NCBI RefSeq assembly: GCF_963678635.1 | Contig: NC_087069.1 | Span: 34,123,090 to 34,187,089, forward strand | Direction: 5' to 3' | Origin: Symsagittifera roscoffensis | Taxonomy: Eukaryota > Xenacoelomorpha > Acoela > Convolutidae | DNA: 64,000 nucleotides | Translations under genes and position numbers: made by a program | Shown here: positions 49,701 through 58,335 of the stretch, piece after piece | Position numbering within the stretch: position 1 is the stretch's first letter | How the letters are laid out: every line of letters begins with the position of its first letter | Notes under the pieces: model-generated | What the model was told of the DNA's origin: nothing | Database searches by the model: none | The model's input: the letters and a program-made list of their open reading frames with translations, nothing else

Positions 49701-50148
49701 CAAGTTTCGGAGAAAAGACTTCACTCGCAAATGTTTCATCATTGATCCAAACGAACACACTTTTTACAAGCAACTAGCTCAACAACTTAACGATTTTGGA
49801 GACAGTCTGTTTTGTGTTACTGTGAATGCACATGAACAGAATATCTATTCTACCGAATTCGCTACCTGTTTCATATGCGTAGTGTTCTCGAACATAGACA
49901 CAAAGATGTTGCGCTCACTTTATAATGTGATTTCGAGAGCCCGAGCGTACTGCCATATTATAGTAATGACGGATGAAAAAACGGACAAGGAGCAACTCGT
50001 GGAGTTCCTCGATATATTCAAGGAGGCCAAAGTCAACCATATTGAGCCTTCCAAGGACTCCAAAATCAAGCAAAATAGACCTTCCGATGCCACAAGTGAT
50101 GGCGTGTCTGCTATCAAATATCGCATGCTTGATATCGACTTGGATTGA
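46720..50148 (+). CDS. Tandem NERD-nuclease / SF1 (UvrD-like) helicase protein
   Basis: One uninterrupted frame of 1142 codons. A TGA lies in frame 9 bases before the ATG, so this is the first possible start. Two homologous N-terminal units follow each other about 400 residues apart (around 10-300 and 405-700). Each contains a helix-rich start, two spaced cysteines, GPDYxVxIxV, and a WW/HVLxxxW end, and resembles the NERD (nuclease-related) fold. Unit 2 keeps the D531, E537 and K539 expected of a PD-(D/E)XK nuclease; unit 1 has D131, D137 and Y139 there and is probably inactive. The C-terminal 400 residues carry helicase motifs: Walker A GCTGSGKS (763-770), motif II DDAH (860-863), motif III-like DFNQ (880-883), NYRST (911-915) and motif VI SRAR (1072-1075). 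DNA or RNA unwinding coupled to cleavage is the likely activity. It is intronless and long in a region where other ORFs are broken. No spliced relatives or targeting signals are seen. The biological role is unknown. Confidence 0.85.
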   Translation: MDLKLKSKQEYIQNGKFFFEEHCNTSRGRPLFFPDIEISRKSGKLVAGGVPAIHKEPEADSCNLDVYRAMKCLKQPVIILHKLIYSHNQFHMWQPTYNPEACAKQQTIPNCSLEHRSSVVGYHDFLLFGPDYVVIIDVYAPVTDEEVEKLRTSKPKLTSHQVLERLEEQCRSQLELKLTRQRRSLELIERIAKTVQSETETASKATTAFKLFRYIAFPNKDENCGIFIFNEMSDKGEKIGVMKEKDLADIQSWWVENINGSNIDQCETIRGDVNGVQHVLFAIWSALDQDDGQKSELEMNRPTFYVDRDNVDALVSEMPEEVPMHSILQLLKGPLLGYSEVVKVKSEIGKSVSSSIFDTEQLDLQSIIKDILFEKTQFISLLETFANVRSLTTNEKLTNKEAYFKRGKKLFEAFSLKSDDYARMFPTCPNHKYVDLHKSPVESEEQRNRAENDKQKQQDYEAEVKVYRALEKLKGQHIVVIHSLKYTHYQYRMWDSNHSAKECSKRKEQPTCKKGLNSDEGENDFVVIGPDYIVLIEVKNAEEKASQESMSDFAKAAVEQMDKLQHVIRGIAKESIEKETVQSESETQRDNKITPFKVFRFVAFPGINSNLPGSKSVNYAKESLPMKLKCIFSSDLGDLAVWWQTNVTGNFDSSVEDVHGDLEKVKHVLWTLWATEGSNFDGSSVGLQSDLIETDRRLRESEITMVSKNSKRALSSNVERTEHLVSASVRGINIFSSILGITHITKNQQEAFEKDSANLVITGCTGSGKSLILIARFIRQALLSNSELKMILLVFNQLKLVEYKRIFQKAHIGFMEGSEDEFDLKLWQSRIGIIHCNTQNKNAKLVKLLSELTNLVTYVDDAHACAIDLSSMQCACIAVDFNQCHLPYDQSKPLWSNQRWSHFDLVTLTNNYRSTWNIVTNLQNLSQVIRAKEVLQKNFAEYPPQLSHDPSHGHLIYGPQTDIDVIHNSFQTNRKKQLTEVLRVYFNRIPHFFAKFRRKDFTRKCFIIDPNEHTFYKQLAQQLNDFGDSLFCVTVNAHEQNIYSTEFATCFICVVFSNIDTKMLRSLYNVISRARAYCHIIVMTDEKTDKEQLVEFLDIFKEAKVNHIEPSKDSKIKQNRPSDATSDGVSAIKYRMLDIDLD

Positions 50149-50604
50149 TTAAGTAAGTTTAGAAAATGATTTGCTCGAATTTGGAAAACAAATATAACCT
50201 TGGGAATCATAAAAAAATGCACGTAAAATATCATTCTAATCTGAGCTGAGGCAAGTATATAGACAACTAATATAGATAGCATGTATGTGACTGCTGTATG
50301 TGATGGATGTTTTATCGTCATTTAGATTATTTTTTTTTTGTAAAAATCCGGACCAGCATGTAAATCCGCAAGCGTGTTTGAAATGTACTTTTCGCGAATT
50401 TTCCTTCTAATTGATTTGTAAATTCAAGTAATTGTATTTGTGCCATTCGAGCAGAATGACTTCAAAAACTGCATGTCATTAACGAACTTCAATGCGAGCA
50501 GTTTTGGCGTACGACCTGTTGATTCTGAAGAATAACGGACTCATTAGCCAAAATGGACCAACTCGGTGGGGTCAAATTGAATTTTTTTTTTTTTTTTTTT
50601 TTTT
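50149..50604. other. 3' flank of the helicase gene, with PLE 3'-end remnant
   Basis: At about 50305-50400 the plus strand matches the PLE copy 2 3' region (10205-10300): TTTTATCGTCATTTAGATTA, then a decayed hammerhead-like segment and TTTGAAATGTAC. It starts about 155 bases after the helicase stop. No AATAAA signal is obvious before it. The segment ends at a T-run (50579-50604) that is the A-tail of the minus-strand LINE to the right. Confidence 0.6.
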
Positions 50605-53600
50605 AAGGTAATCAGAAGGTCAAAAGTATCATAGTAACCGAGGTTACAGTCATGAGTCCCTTCATCATGTATTCCAGTCAAAATCCTTGGAATTTTCTAG
50701 ATATGGAAGTGATAATGATAAAAGAAGATGTCAAGTGTTTAAGTCCTTTTCATTTAAAATCGATACGGGTTACGCTTCTTCAATAAGAACACGCAACTCG
50801 ACACGAGATAATATAATATACAAGTGTTACAAGTAAAAAATTTCGTCGAAAGTTATTTTGTCATTTATTGTTCCGAGTACGCAAGCGGCGTTCGCAATCT
50901 GTATTGCCAGGGAGATTCTCTGTTTTAAAAAGCTGCCTGCTCTGGGTTCCTCAGTGCATATGCTTAGGTTCTTACAAAGCTTGCTCAAAAAAACTTCTGT
51001 GCTGGGGCCGGCCGCGCCCTGAATTTCAAAAGCTAGCGGTTGAAAAAGATATCCATCATTTACAAGATCTTTATATTTGTCAATTTTTCGCTCTTCCGCT
51101 TCAGCGGCAGCCGTACCAGGGTTACAAACAGACCCGGCATTAATCCTACAAGGAGCTAAGGAGTCTACTACCGTTACATCCCACAAGAGCTGCTTACCAT
51201 CAGCCCATGGAACGAGCGTCAAACCGTCTGGTCGCTTCTGATCGGTCCTGTAGAGGTGTCGTGGTTCTAAAACAGACGGAATGTGAGTAGATGATAGACT
51301 CTGCTTTATAAGGGCATTCAGGTTTGAATGCCTAGAGAATCTCCCTGCACTTTTGAGGCAAGAAAGACCATGCCAACCATCCTCGGTAACGTCTTTTCCG
51401 CACACGCATTTATGCCGTTCGCATATTTTTGATCCTAATCGAAGTCCTATCGCAATTCTGAGTTGTTGGTTCGACAGTTTTAACCTTAAATTTTTGCAGG
51501 GGATGACGTTCAACCATTGGGATCCAAATCTATCTTGGAACGCGTTGAACCTTTTCACGTCCGTTGGTTCGAGTGGTAAAATCAAGTCTGCAATTTCGCT
51601 GTCAAAAATTGGCTCCGTCCAATTTTTTTGGATTTCATTTTCCGGAGCCATTTCAATTTTTCCAAGGTCAAACCACCGTTTAAGCGCATCATCATAGGTT
51701 CCATCCACATGCTCCAAACCAAAGATTTCGCTCAAGGCATCTTTCGCTCCTACTGCTGAGGCTAAGAAAGCGGGTAAAGCGAGTAGACGAGCGGAAGAAA
51801 CGCCCAAGCCACCTTTGGCTGCCGGCAGAACTGCTTGTAAAAACTGGTTATCATCCATTTTCACGTTAGTGACCTTGCATAACGAATTTCTTAGTAATTT
51901 ATCGTAGCGTTCCAAAAAATCATTTTGCAAAAAACAAGGGCTCGTACGCAAAAAATATAGGAGTTTTGGCATGCTAAAGCAATTTTTCAGGAGGTAAAAA
52001 CCATAATGGGCGTCTAGTTTGTCAATGACATCCGAGATTTTTTCAAGCTCCTTAATTTTTTCGTCGAGTAATTCTTTTCGGCAAAGTTCGCCGATTGGAG
52101 ATCCTAAAATGAGGAGTTCTTCTTTTGTTTTTATTTTTATTTTGGGGCATATTTTTCGAAATTGTGTTAAAATTGAATTATACTGTGTACTAGTAGTCGG
52201 TCCCAAAAAACAAAGTTCACACTTCTCAGTGTTTAAACTCAGGCCGTAAATTTGTTCCGATTTCAGAATGTTTTTAAGGTCCCGGAGTACTACCTTATAG
52301 TCGTCGGCTAAATTCCCATCATCTAAATACCAGATGTTAATTTTCGACTCCAACTGTTTGACTAGTGTATGAATTGTTTCCGCAAAAAGGGGTGGGGCTT
52401 CAGGATCACCTTGCTGAGTTCCGTCTTCTGACATTATGACAGAGCTTCCGTAAAAAAGGTAACTAGGTTTAGCATACGCGCAATGGGTGTAATTATATAA
52501 TTCGGGGCGATTTGAAAAAACATGATTCAGCATTGTTTCTCTGTTTAAAGAGTTAAAGGCATTCTTAAAATCTAGTTTTAAAAGAACAGTACATTTTGGA
52601 TTGTCGTCGCGTTCAATTAGGTTTCGAAACGAGTGCGCAGCTATTTCTGCTCCTCGTTTGGTACCGCATCCTACCTGTACGTTTCCGAAAAAATTTTGTC
52701 GCTCGGAGAGGGCCTTGCTTCCAGCGCATTTAGACGCGATACGTCTCAGCGTGTTGCCTATGGCAATCGGTCTCAACCCTCCGTCTATTTTTATGAGGGC
52801 GATAAGCTTTGCGCCAAAAAAGAAAGGTCTTAGTGGTTCCGGTATTTTGCCATCTCCAATGAGGTTTATCAGCTTAGTAAGCGATTTCAGAAAATTAAGT
52901 CCTGCACTGCCATTCGACTTACTAACAAGATCTTTAAAAATTTGAGGAAATATTTTATCACGACCTGCTGCTGATCCGTTTGGAAAGGACATTATCGCTT
53001 TGTATAGGTCGAAATCGGTTACGAAAAAACTATCCAACTTTTCTGGATTTGGAGCTGCAAATTTGGCTCGCTGCGGGTGCTTAGATAACAATTTTTGATA
53101 GTTATCAGTTGAAAAAGGAGCTATTTTGTCATCCGAAGCAGCAAGCCTTATTCCTCCCTTTACATTTCCTTCATCGAGCTTACTACTTATTAACTTTATT
53201 CTCTGCTCGAGGTCACTCAGAGGCGGGCTTGAAACTTGGGGATGGGGTTTTGGAAGTGACACGTCATTTGCTCGAATTTTTTTATTTATCAAAGAGCTCA
53301 TGCTTGTGGTCTGTTTGCGTCCACTTCTTTTCGGTTGCTCCAAAAAAAACAAGAACGACGTTAAAAAAATTAGCCATTTTGTAACATCTTCTACATTGTA
53401 GACGATGTCATTTATTTTGTCCGACAGATTTTCCGCCAAGGGAACACGCGAGTCTTTTGGTACTCTCTTGAGTACTCGGACATTTGAGATGGCTGTATTA
53501 ACATAATTGTCTAGCACTAAATCATTACCTATTGTTGCTTTATTAACAGATTTTACATCAACGCATAAAGGACACTGAAACCATTGGGTTTTCTTAGAGT

Positions 53601-54092
53601 CGCTAAGAGAAATATTTACACAACTGATATGATACCAACTAGAACAACAATCACATTTAATCCAATTTATCAGTCCTGAAAGTTTTAAGCAATCTTTGCT
53701 TGTACACTCTTTGTTGTTTTTCCTCATCTTGACGCAGCATAAAGGTAAAAAAAGGATTTTGACTGGACTTTAGGGGACTGAACTAACCCATGATAAGCGG
53801 TTAGTGGGAATTTTACAAATCAGCAAATAAAAAAAAAAGACAACTAAATTAATTTAAAAGGTTAAAAGGTTAAAAGGTTAAAAATCAAAAACAAGGAACA
53901 ATCTCACCCGAGCTCAGTAGGTTCAGCGGCGCACCACCAGACTTCTCAAGCCAGTTCCAGTTCACCACCTCCCCACAGAAAGCCACTTGACAGACCTGTC
54001 TCTAAAATCCCTCAGAGGGCGCTCCACATACAGGCACAAACATCAAACATAACAAATCTATTTAATAAGTTTATCACAACAATTAGGCTAAG
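50605..54092 (-). mobile_element. REL-type LINE, copy B (apparently intact)
   Basis: Complete non-LTR retrotransposon on the minus strand. Its ends are defined by alignment with decayed copy A (14257-17365). The 3' end carries an A-tail of about 24 bases (plus-strand T-run 50579-50604), and the single ORF is open. The 5' untranslated region (53728-54092) is GC-richer, contains TTAAAAGG tandem repeats (about 53857-53880) and a conserved segment also present in copy A. No target-site duplication can be read. The open ORF and long A-tail suggest a recent insertion. Confidence 0.88.
50827..53727 (-). CDS. LINE polyprotein: PHD finger, reverse transcriptase, zinc knuckle, restriction-like endonuclease
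   Basis: 966 residues in one frame. An N-terminal PHD-type finger (residues about 8-57: CTSKDC, CDCC, WYHISC, CPLC) is followed by a linker, the RT (about 240-560; GAKLIALIK, LRPIAIGNTLRR, LKLDFKNAFNS, QQGDPEAP and catalytic YLDD with D469-D470) and a thumb. A C774-x-C776-x9-H786-x3-C790 knuckle and an RPD834 ... D850-V-T core of a PD-(D/E)XK endonuclease close the protein. RT plus C-terminal restriction-like endonuclease is the layout of early-branching LINEs (R2/NeSL/Hero-like), which nick DNA and prime on it (target-primed reverse transcription). The PHD finger replaces the usual C2H2 or Myb DNA-binding fingers and may guide the element to chromatin marks (inference). All catalytic residues that I can identify are present. 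Confidence 0.88.
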   Translation of the reverse strand: MRKNNKECTSKDCLKLSGLINWIKCDCCSSWYHISCVNISLSDSKKTQWFQCPLCVDVKSVNKATIGNDLVLDNYVNTAISNVRVLKRVPKDSRVPLAENLSDKINDIVYNVEDVTKWLIFLTSFLFFLEQPKRSGRKQTTSMSSLINKKIRANDVSLPKPHPQVSSPPLSDLEQRIKLISSKLDEGNVKGGIRLAASDDKIAPFSTDNYQKLLSKHPQRAKFAAPNPEKLDSFFVTDFDLYKAIMSFPNGSAAGRDKIFPQIFKDLVSKSNGSAGLNFLKSLTKLINLIGDGKIPEPLRPFFFGAKLIALIKIDGGLRPIAIGNTLRRIASKCAGSKALSERQNFFGNVQVGCGTKRGAEIAAHSFRNLIERDDNPKCTVLLKLDFKNAFNSLNRETMLNHVFSNRPELYNYTHCAYAKPSYLFYGSSVIMSEDGTQQGDPEAPPLFAETIHTLVKQLESKINIWYLDDGNLADDYKVVLRDLKNILKSEQIYGLSLNTEKCELCFLGPTTSTQYNSILTQFRKICPKIKIKTKEELLILGSPIGELCRKELLDEKIKELEKISDVIDKLDAHYGFYLLKNCFSMPKLLYFLRTSPCFLQNDFLERYDKLLRNSLCKVTNVKMDDNQFLQAVLPAAKGGLGVSSARLLALPAFLASAVGAKDALSEIFGLEHVDGTYDDALKRWFDLGKIEMAPENEIQKNWTEPIFDSEIADLILPLEPTDVKRFNAFQDRFGSQWLNVIPCKNLRLKLSNQQLRIAIGLRLGSKICERHKCVCGKDVTEDGWHGLSCLKSAGRFSRHSNLNALIKQSLSSTHIPSVLEPRHLYRTDQKRPDGLTLVPWADGKQLLWDVTVVDSLAPCRINAGSVCNPGTAAAEAEERKIDKYKDLVNDGYLFQPLAFEIQGAAGPSTEVFLSKLCKNLSICTEEPRAGSFLKQRISLAIQIANAACVLGTINDKITFDEIFYL

Positions 54093-54127
54093 AAAATTAA
54101 AATATAAGAGATATAAGAAAATTAAAA

Positions 54128-54180
54128 TGTTAATTCAAACGTTTTCGCACATTTTGTGCATCATCAGGATTTAAAAAATT
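54128..54180 (-). ncRNA. Hammerhead-ribozyme-like motif
   Basis: The minus strand reads CTGATGA (54167-54161), a perfect 5-bp hairpin GCACA-AAA-TGTGC, then GAAAACGTTTGAATTAA. Flanking TTAAATC and GAATTAA can form six of seven stem I pairs. It is the best-formed hammerhead-like copy in the window. It lies 40 bases beyond the LINE 5' end and marks an orphan PLE 3' end. Confidence 0.55.
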
Positions 54181-54199
54181 TTACAATAAATACAAAACG

Positions 54200-54424
54200 T
54201 CTTTATTGTCCCATCAAAGATGGCTTAAAGATAGCTATATATATTTTTTAGGTCACTAGGTGCTATTTTTATACTGTTTTTTTTTATGTTTTTCATTTTT
54301 GATTTTATTTCTGTTTGTACATTTTGGATTGTACGTTTACGGTTTTCCTTTTTTAGACTGATGATGATTGTAATCAATCGAAAACGTTCTCTTAACTTAC
54401 TTTGATTGTTTTTCCTGAGCAAAT
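54200..54424 (+). mobile_element. 225 bp insertion with 9 bp target duplication, carrying its own hammerhead-like motif
   Basis: TACAAAACG occurs on both sides (54191-54199 and 54425-54433). When the insert is removed, the flanks read through as the same sequence seen at 58220-58330. The insert carries on the plus strand CTGATGA (54358-54364), a GATTG-TAAT-CAATC hairpin and GAAAACGTTC. No ORF. It looks like a short non-autonomous retroelement. Confidence 0.6.
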
Positions 54425-54644
54425 TACAAAACGATCAAATATCTGAAAAATGAGAAAATTGTCTAAATATGCTTTAAATTTTTTTTGACCAATCAAATTT
54501 AAACACCTGTAATTACATAATACAACCTTATGTATTGCAAAGGTGAGCCACTTCTGAAATCTAGAATAATAATAATAATAACAAAGGATTTAGGAATATA
54601 ATCCAAGGGTTCGCATAAAACCCAGTCATTGCATTGTTCAAAGT

Positions 54645-55480
54645 TTAGTTTTCAGTTATAAGTGTAAGTTTCTTCAGGTCTCTACAGTTGTTGCATTCGC
54701 ATAAAATGCGCCAAGTGCATGTGTCTGATTCGTTGTATCGAGTTTTGAAAAACTTTGTGTACATTCCTAGAAGTCTGTTTTTGCATTCTGGGTCAAACAA
54801 TATGTCACATTTGAAGTATTCGTTGTACAGATTAGCAAGACGACATACCCGAAACCAGAAATCCGACTCGCACTTCTTCAGACGCATTTGTTTGCAGACA
54901 AAATTTCGTGTCATTTGAGCTCTTCGGTTTCCAACGTCAGTGATGCTTACATGACTTCTCCAGTCGATGTCAACTTTTCCAGCTAGTATTTTTGCAAACA
55001 GCAGTCCAACATGAAATTCTTGGTATAGAGACAAAGGAAGGATGTTAAGTTTCACGAGTTTGTCTTTATAGGAGATATGGCTATTGCTTGTCATGAAAAT
55101 CCACGAGATCTCTTTCCGCTGCACACTTTCTATGATTCCTAAGTCACCTTTTGATGGTTTCCAGATAGCTGAACCGTAGCACAGAATTGGCACAACAGAT
55201 ACATGCGTTTTTTCTGGTCGCGAAATTCGCCTTTGAGAGATTCCTTTTGAGTACGAAGAGAGTGTTTAAAGCTTTTTCAGCCCTCTTTTTTGCGTGTTGC
55301 GTCCAAGAGAGCGTGTCGATTATCAGCATCCTGATAATCGACACGCTCTCTTGGACGCAGCCCTAACTGTGGTTTCGAAGCCCTAACTGGCGAGTGCAAT
55401 CGTAGCCGATCCTTTGATACAGAGGATTTTACTTTTCCTCAGGTTCATTGACATGCAGTTTTCCTCGCACCACCTCCAAA
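54645..55480 (-). pseudogene. CR1/Jockey-like LINE, C-terminal half
   Basis: The frame 55193-54645 (182 codons) and the overlapping 55344-55144 encode the post-RT region: LSWTQHAKKRAEKALNTLF, LCYGSAIWKPS, LNILPLSLYQEF and a final CTWRILCECNNC. The ending matches the plus-strand LINE at 11860-13910 (RILCWCGNC), so both belong to one clade. Upstream, RT thumb residues (LWRWCEENCMSMNLRKSKI) are readable to about 55480, interrupted by a palindromic insertion at 55298-55359. The catalytic RT is missing. Confidence 0.8.
55298..55359. repeat. Perfect 62 bp palindrome (29 bp arms, 4 bp spacer)
   Basis: TGCGTCCAAGAGAGCGTGTC... at 55298-55326 is followed after CATC by its exact reverse complement (55331-55359). 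It interrupts the LINE reading frame. It is followed by a direct repeat of GCCCTAACTG (55360 and 55380). It could be a fold-back copy made during reverse transcription or an assembly or cloning artefact. Confidence 0.95.
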
Positions 55481-55489
55481 GTCTCCTAA

Positions 55490-57990
55490 CACCTATGTTG
55501 GTGCCGGTATCAGTGGGTTTTTGGTACCACCCACATGTGACATTTTTCCTGAAACCACGTTGACAGTTGAGTTCAAAAAGGCCAAAATACAGTTACTATC
55601 AAGTTCTTCTATGGTGAAGTACAAATTTGGATGCAAATTATTGACAGCCTCAAGGACTACCCCAGGATCGCCTTGACAAATGTGGACGACATTGTTAGAA
55701 CAATATCGTCCACATTTGAAAAACTTTAACACCATTCTCAGTCCGATCTGCTTCTTGTTGATTTTTGCAAGTAATGCAAAAACATACAGTTTCAGCGATG
55801 TCTGCGTATTTGGATTCCGATTTGTTACCACACCCTATTTTTTCCCTTCAAATCGATATGTAACCTTTTTCTGACATCCAGGGCACTCTTGTTATCCGCA
55901 CTTAGCACAGTCATTTTTGGGGATTCTTTCATTAATGCAGGTTCGTATTCTTTGAGCCACAAAGTGGCCGTATTACTCCAAGGGAGGCGCGTATTGCTAA
56001 ACTGTCTTTTTGCACATACCACAAACCATTGCATTTAAAGTGGACCTTACTCACTGCCAAATTCAATAGTTTTTTCATAGTCTTGCGAGATATTTCCGGA
56101 GAGTTGACTTTCTTATATATTCCTCCGGGCTATTTCAACAGCTTTTTTGAGCGGGACATTGGTGTAAAAAATCTTTATATCAAGGGATATTATACTCTTA
56201 CCAGAGTCCAATTCCGTTTTCTCCAAGATCTCTTGGCCATTTGAGTGTTCGTTTCTATGTTTGCCTCTCAATTTCATTAAATATTTTGCCAATATTTTAT
56301 CTAGGAGGTCATAAGAGCTGCCAGAAAAAAAAGGACAGCACAAGTGGTGTGACTTGTTTGTGAACTTTTGCTAATTCATACATTCTAGCCGGCTGCGTCC
56401 CCGTTGATCTCAACCTACTATACAGCGCTTCGCTTATCTCGTCCTTCTTTTCCATGGCGACTAATTCTTTGTTTATGTCCTTTTCGATTTTTAAGATCAC
56501 GCTGTCCGTGAGATTCTTCTTCTCACTAAATTGTTCTGTCTGTAAAAAAATTTTCAATTTCATCTTATATGTCTTCTTTTTCATTACACAAAAACCAAGC
56601 CCCCTATCAAATGGCACTGCCAGAAGACCGTTGTCCTTCAAATACTTTCTGGCTTTTTCAACACCTTTGTCAGAGGACTCTGTTTCACATTCTTTGCATA
56701 TCTCTTTGCAGCTGCTTCGATCTCACATATTTTTTCTCCGGGTATTCTTTTTAGTTCCAGTTCAGACAAAAAAACTATCAATGTCCGCAAGAAAATGAAT
56801 TTCTAAGATTCTGACTGAAGTTTCATCAAGTTTTTTAATGGTCTATCCTGAATTTCCAGTTTTTTGATGGTCTATCCTGTGTGGGCTTACCAGGTTATTG
56901 ACACTACACCTTGCTTGCAGGTTGAGATAGAATATTACCGAAGGCCACCACTTCTCATCTATACTTCTCACTACCTCCCTTGCTTTTGCTAGGTTACCCG
57001 ATGCCTTAGCCCTATCCGCATTTGCCTGGCTTATCTCAGATCTCAAGAGCCTCAGTTGAAAGCTGTGCATCCCTTGATCCGAAAAAACGCCGTTATGAGG
57101 CACGCGAAATCGTAAAATTTCTGGTATAATGTTGTTATCAAGACATTTTCTCAGAAATTTAATTCTCGGGAAACTGCTATTAAATTTAATAAATTATTCT
57201 AAATAGTCTAACTCAATTTTCCAGGTGAGCTTTATTTTCAGGATCAATCTAAGGAAAGGTGGTGGCAGCAAAATTGCGGTCATTTCTTTGCATGTCACGA
57301 GCACTTAAAATCATGTGGCACTCAGCAAAGAAAAAACAGCCCCAACAAAATCTTACCACTTATTGGTCGTTCGGCTCCAGCTGAAGGTCCCCAGCCAACA
57401 CCTCCGCTCTCAGCGCTTTTGTCTGGCGGCGTTCCTGCAATGGTTTCTCGGTCTGGGCCCGTATCTTTGAGAAAATGCCTAGCGGGTGGTCTCGTTGGCA
57501 CAGCACCACCCTAGTGACTTCAACTCCAATTCGCTTGGCTGGTGCAGTTGGAGATACTCTCTGAGGACCGCAGGTTTCTGTCTCTTGCTTCTTGAGATAA
57601 GGTTACCGGTTACCTTTATGACGATTATCTCTGTCTTCCGCGGATCCTCAATATTATCGGGAGTGCCCGTTCTCCTGCAGTAAGCAATTATTTGTCTTCG
57701 CTTCGATTGTAGATACGCCAGTAGTTCATCAAGTGGGCAGGCCGTATAACTGATAGTGCGATGAGAGGACATGCTGCTGTTCAGCACATCGTCCCAGAGG
57801 ATACCCGGCTTTTTGGCTAGAGGTGGCTGTTTCAATAATACCTGTAAATTCTTTCCCCTGTTTAAGGTATTGGGGTCCAAAGAAAAGCCGGGAACTGCGT
57901 GTACCTTCTGCTGCGTCTCTCTCCATTCCTCTAGCTCAAGATCCTTCAGGCTGTGATAAAGGGATCTGGCAGCTACAATCATCACCGTTT
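55490..57990 (-). mobile_element. Penelope-like retroelement, copy 4 (decayed)
   Basis: Read leftwards, the N-terminal ORF (57985-57479, 168 codons) has PNTLNRGKNLQVLLKQPPL, ILWDDVLN and CRRTGTPDN, corresponding to copy 2 upstream of 7110. Next come the linker (57103-56843), the RT N-terminus (56641-56309; NGLLAVPFDRGLGFC, QPARMYELAKVHK), palm (SLDIKIFYTNVPLKKA), the PHD start (CPGCQKKVTYRFEG near 55860) and post-YVDD sequence (LHPNLYFTIEELDS) ending at 55493. Between 57103 and 57479 lies an intron-like gap as in copies 1 and 2. The endonuclease is missing; a LINE fragment abuts it. It carries stops and is inactive, but has the most complete N-terminus of all copies. Confidence 0.8.
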
Positions 57991-58171
57991 ACAATCATCA
58001 CCGTTATGTATTATGTAAAAAAGCGGGAGCAAAACTCTGCACAAATGGTAGAGGAAAAAAAATCGAATCAATGACTGTTCTCCTTAAAGGAATATAATAA
58101 TTGGCTTATATCTTATCGCTAAAAAGTTTTTTAGATTTTAAAAAAAATGGTTGTAAGAAATTTAAAATGTT

Positions 58172-58335
58172 AAGTAAAAAAAAATGTCGCACATTTTGTG
58201 CATCATCAGGATTACTTTTTTTAACAATACTTACAAAACGATCGAAGGTCTGAAAAATGAGAAACTTGTCTAAAAACGATCTTAAGTTTTTTGACCTATC
58301 AAATTTCATCAGCTGTAATTACATAATAAATTACC
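58172..58335 (-). repeat. PLE 3'-end remnant with hammerhead-like motif
   Basis: The minus strand has CTGATGA (58209-58203), the GCACA-AAA-TGTGC hairpin, then GACATTT where GAAAACG would stand, so the core is mutated. Flanking AAGTAA and TTACTT can still pair. The neighbouring sequence 58220-58330 matches the region around 54191 and 54425-54530. Confidence 0.55.
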
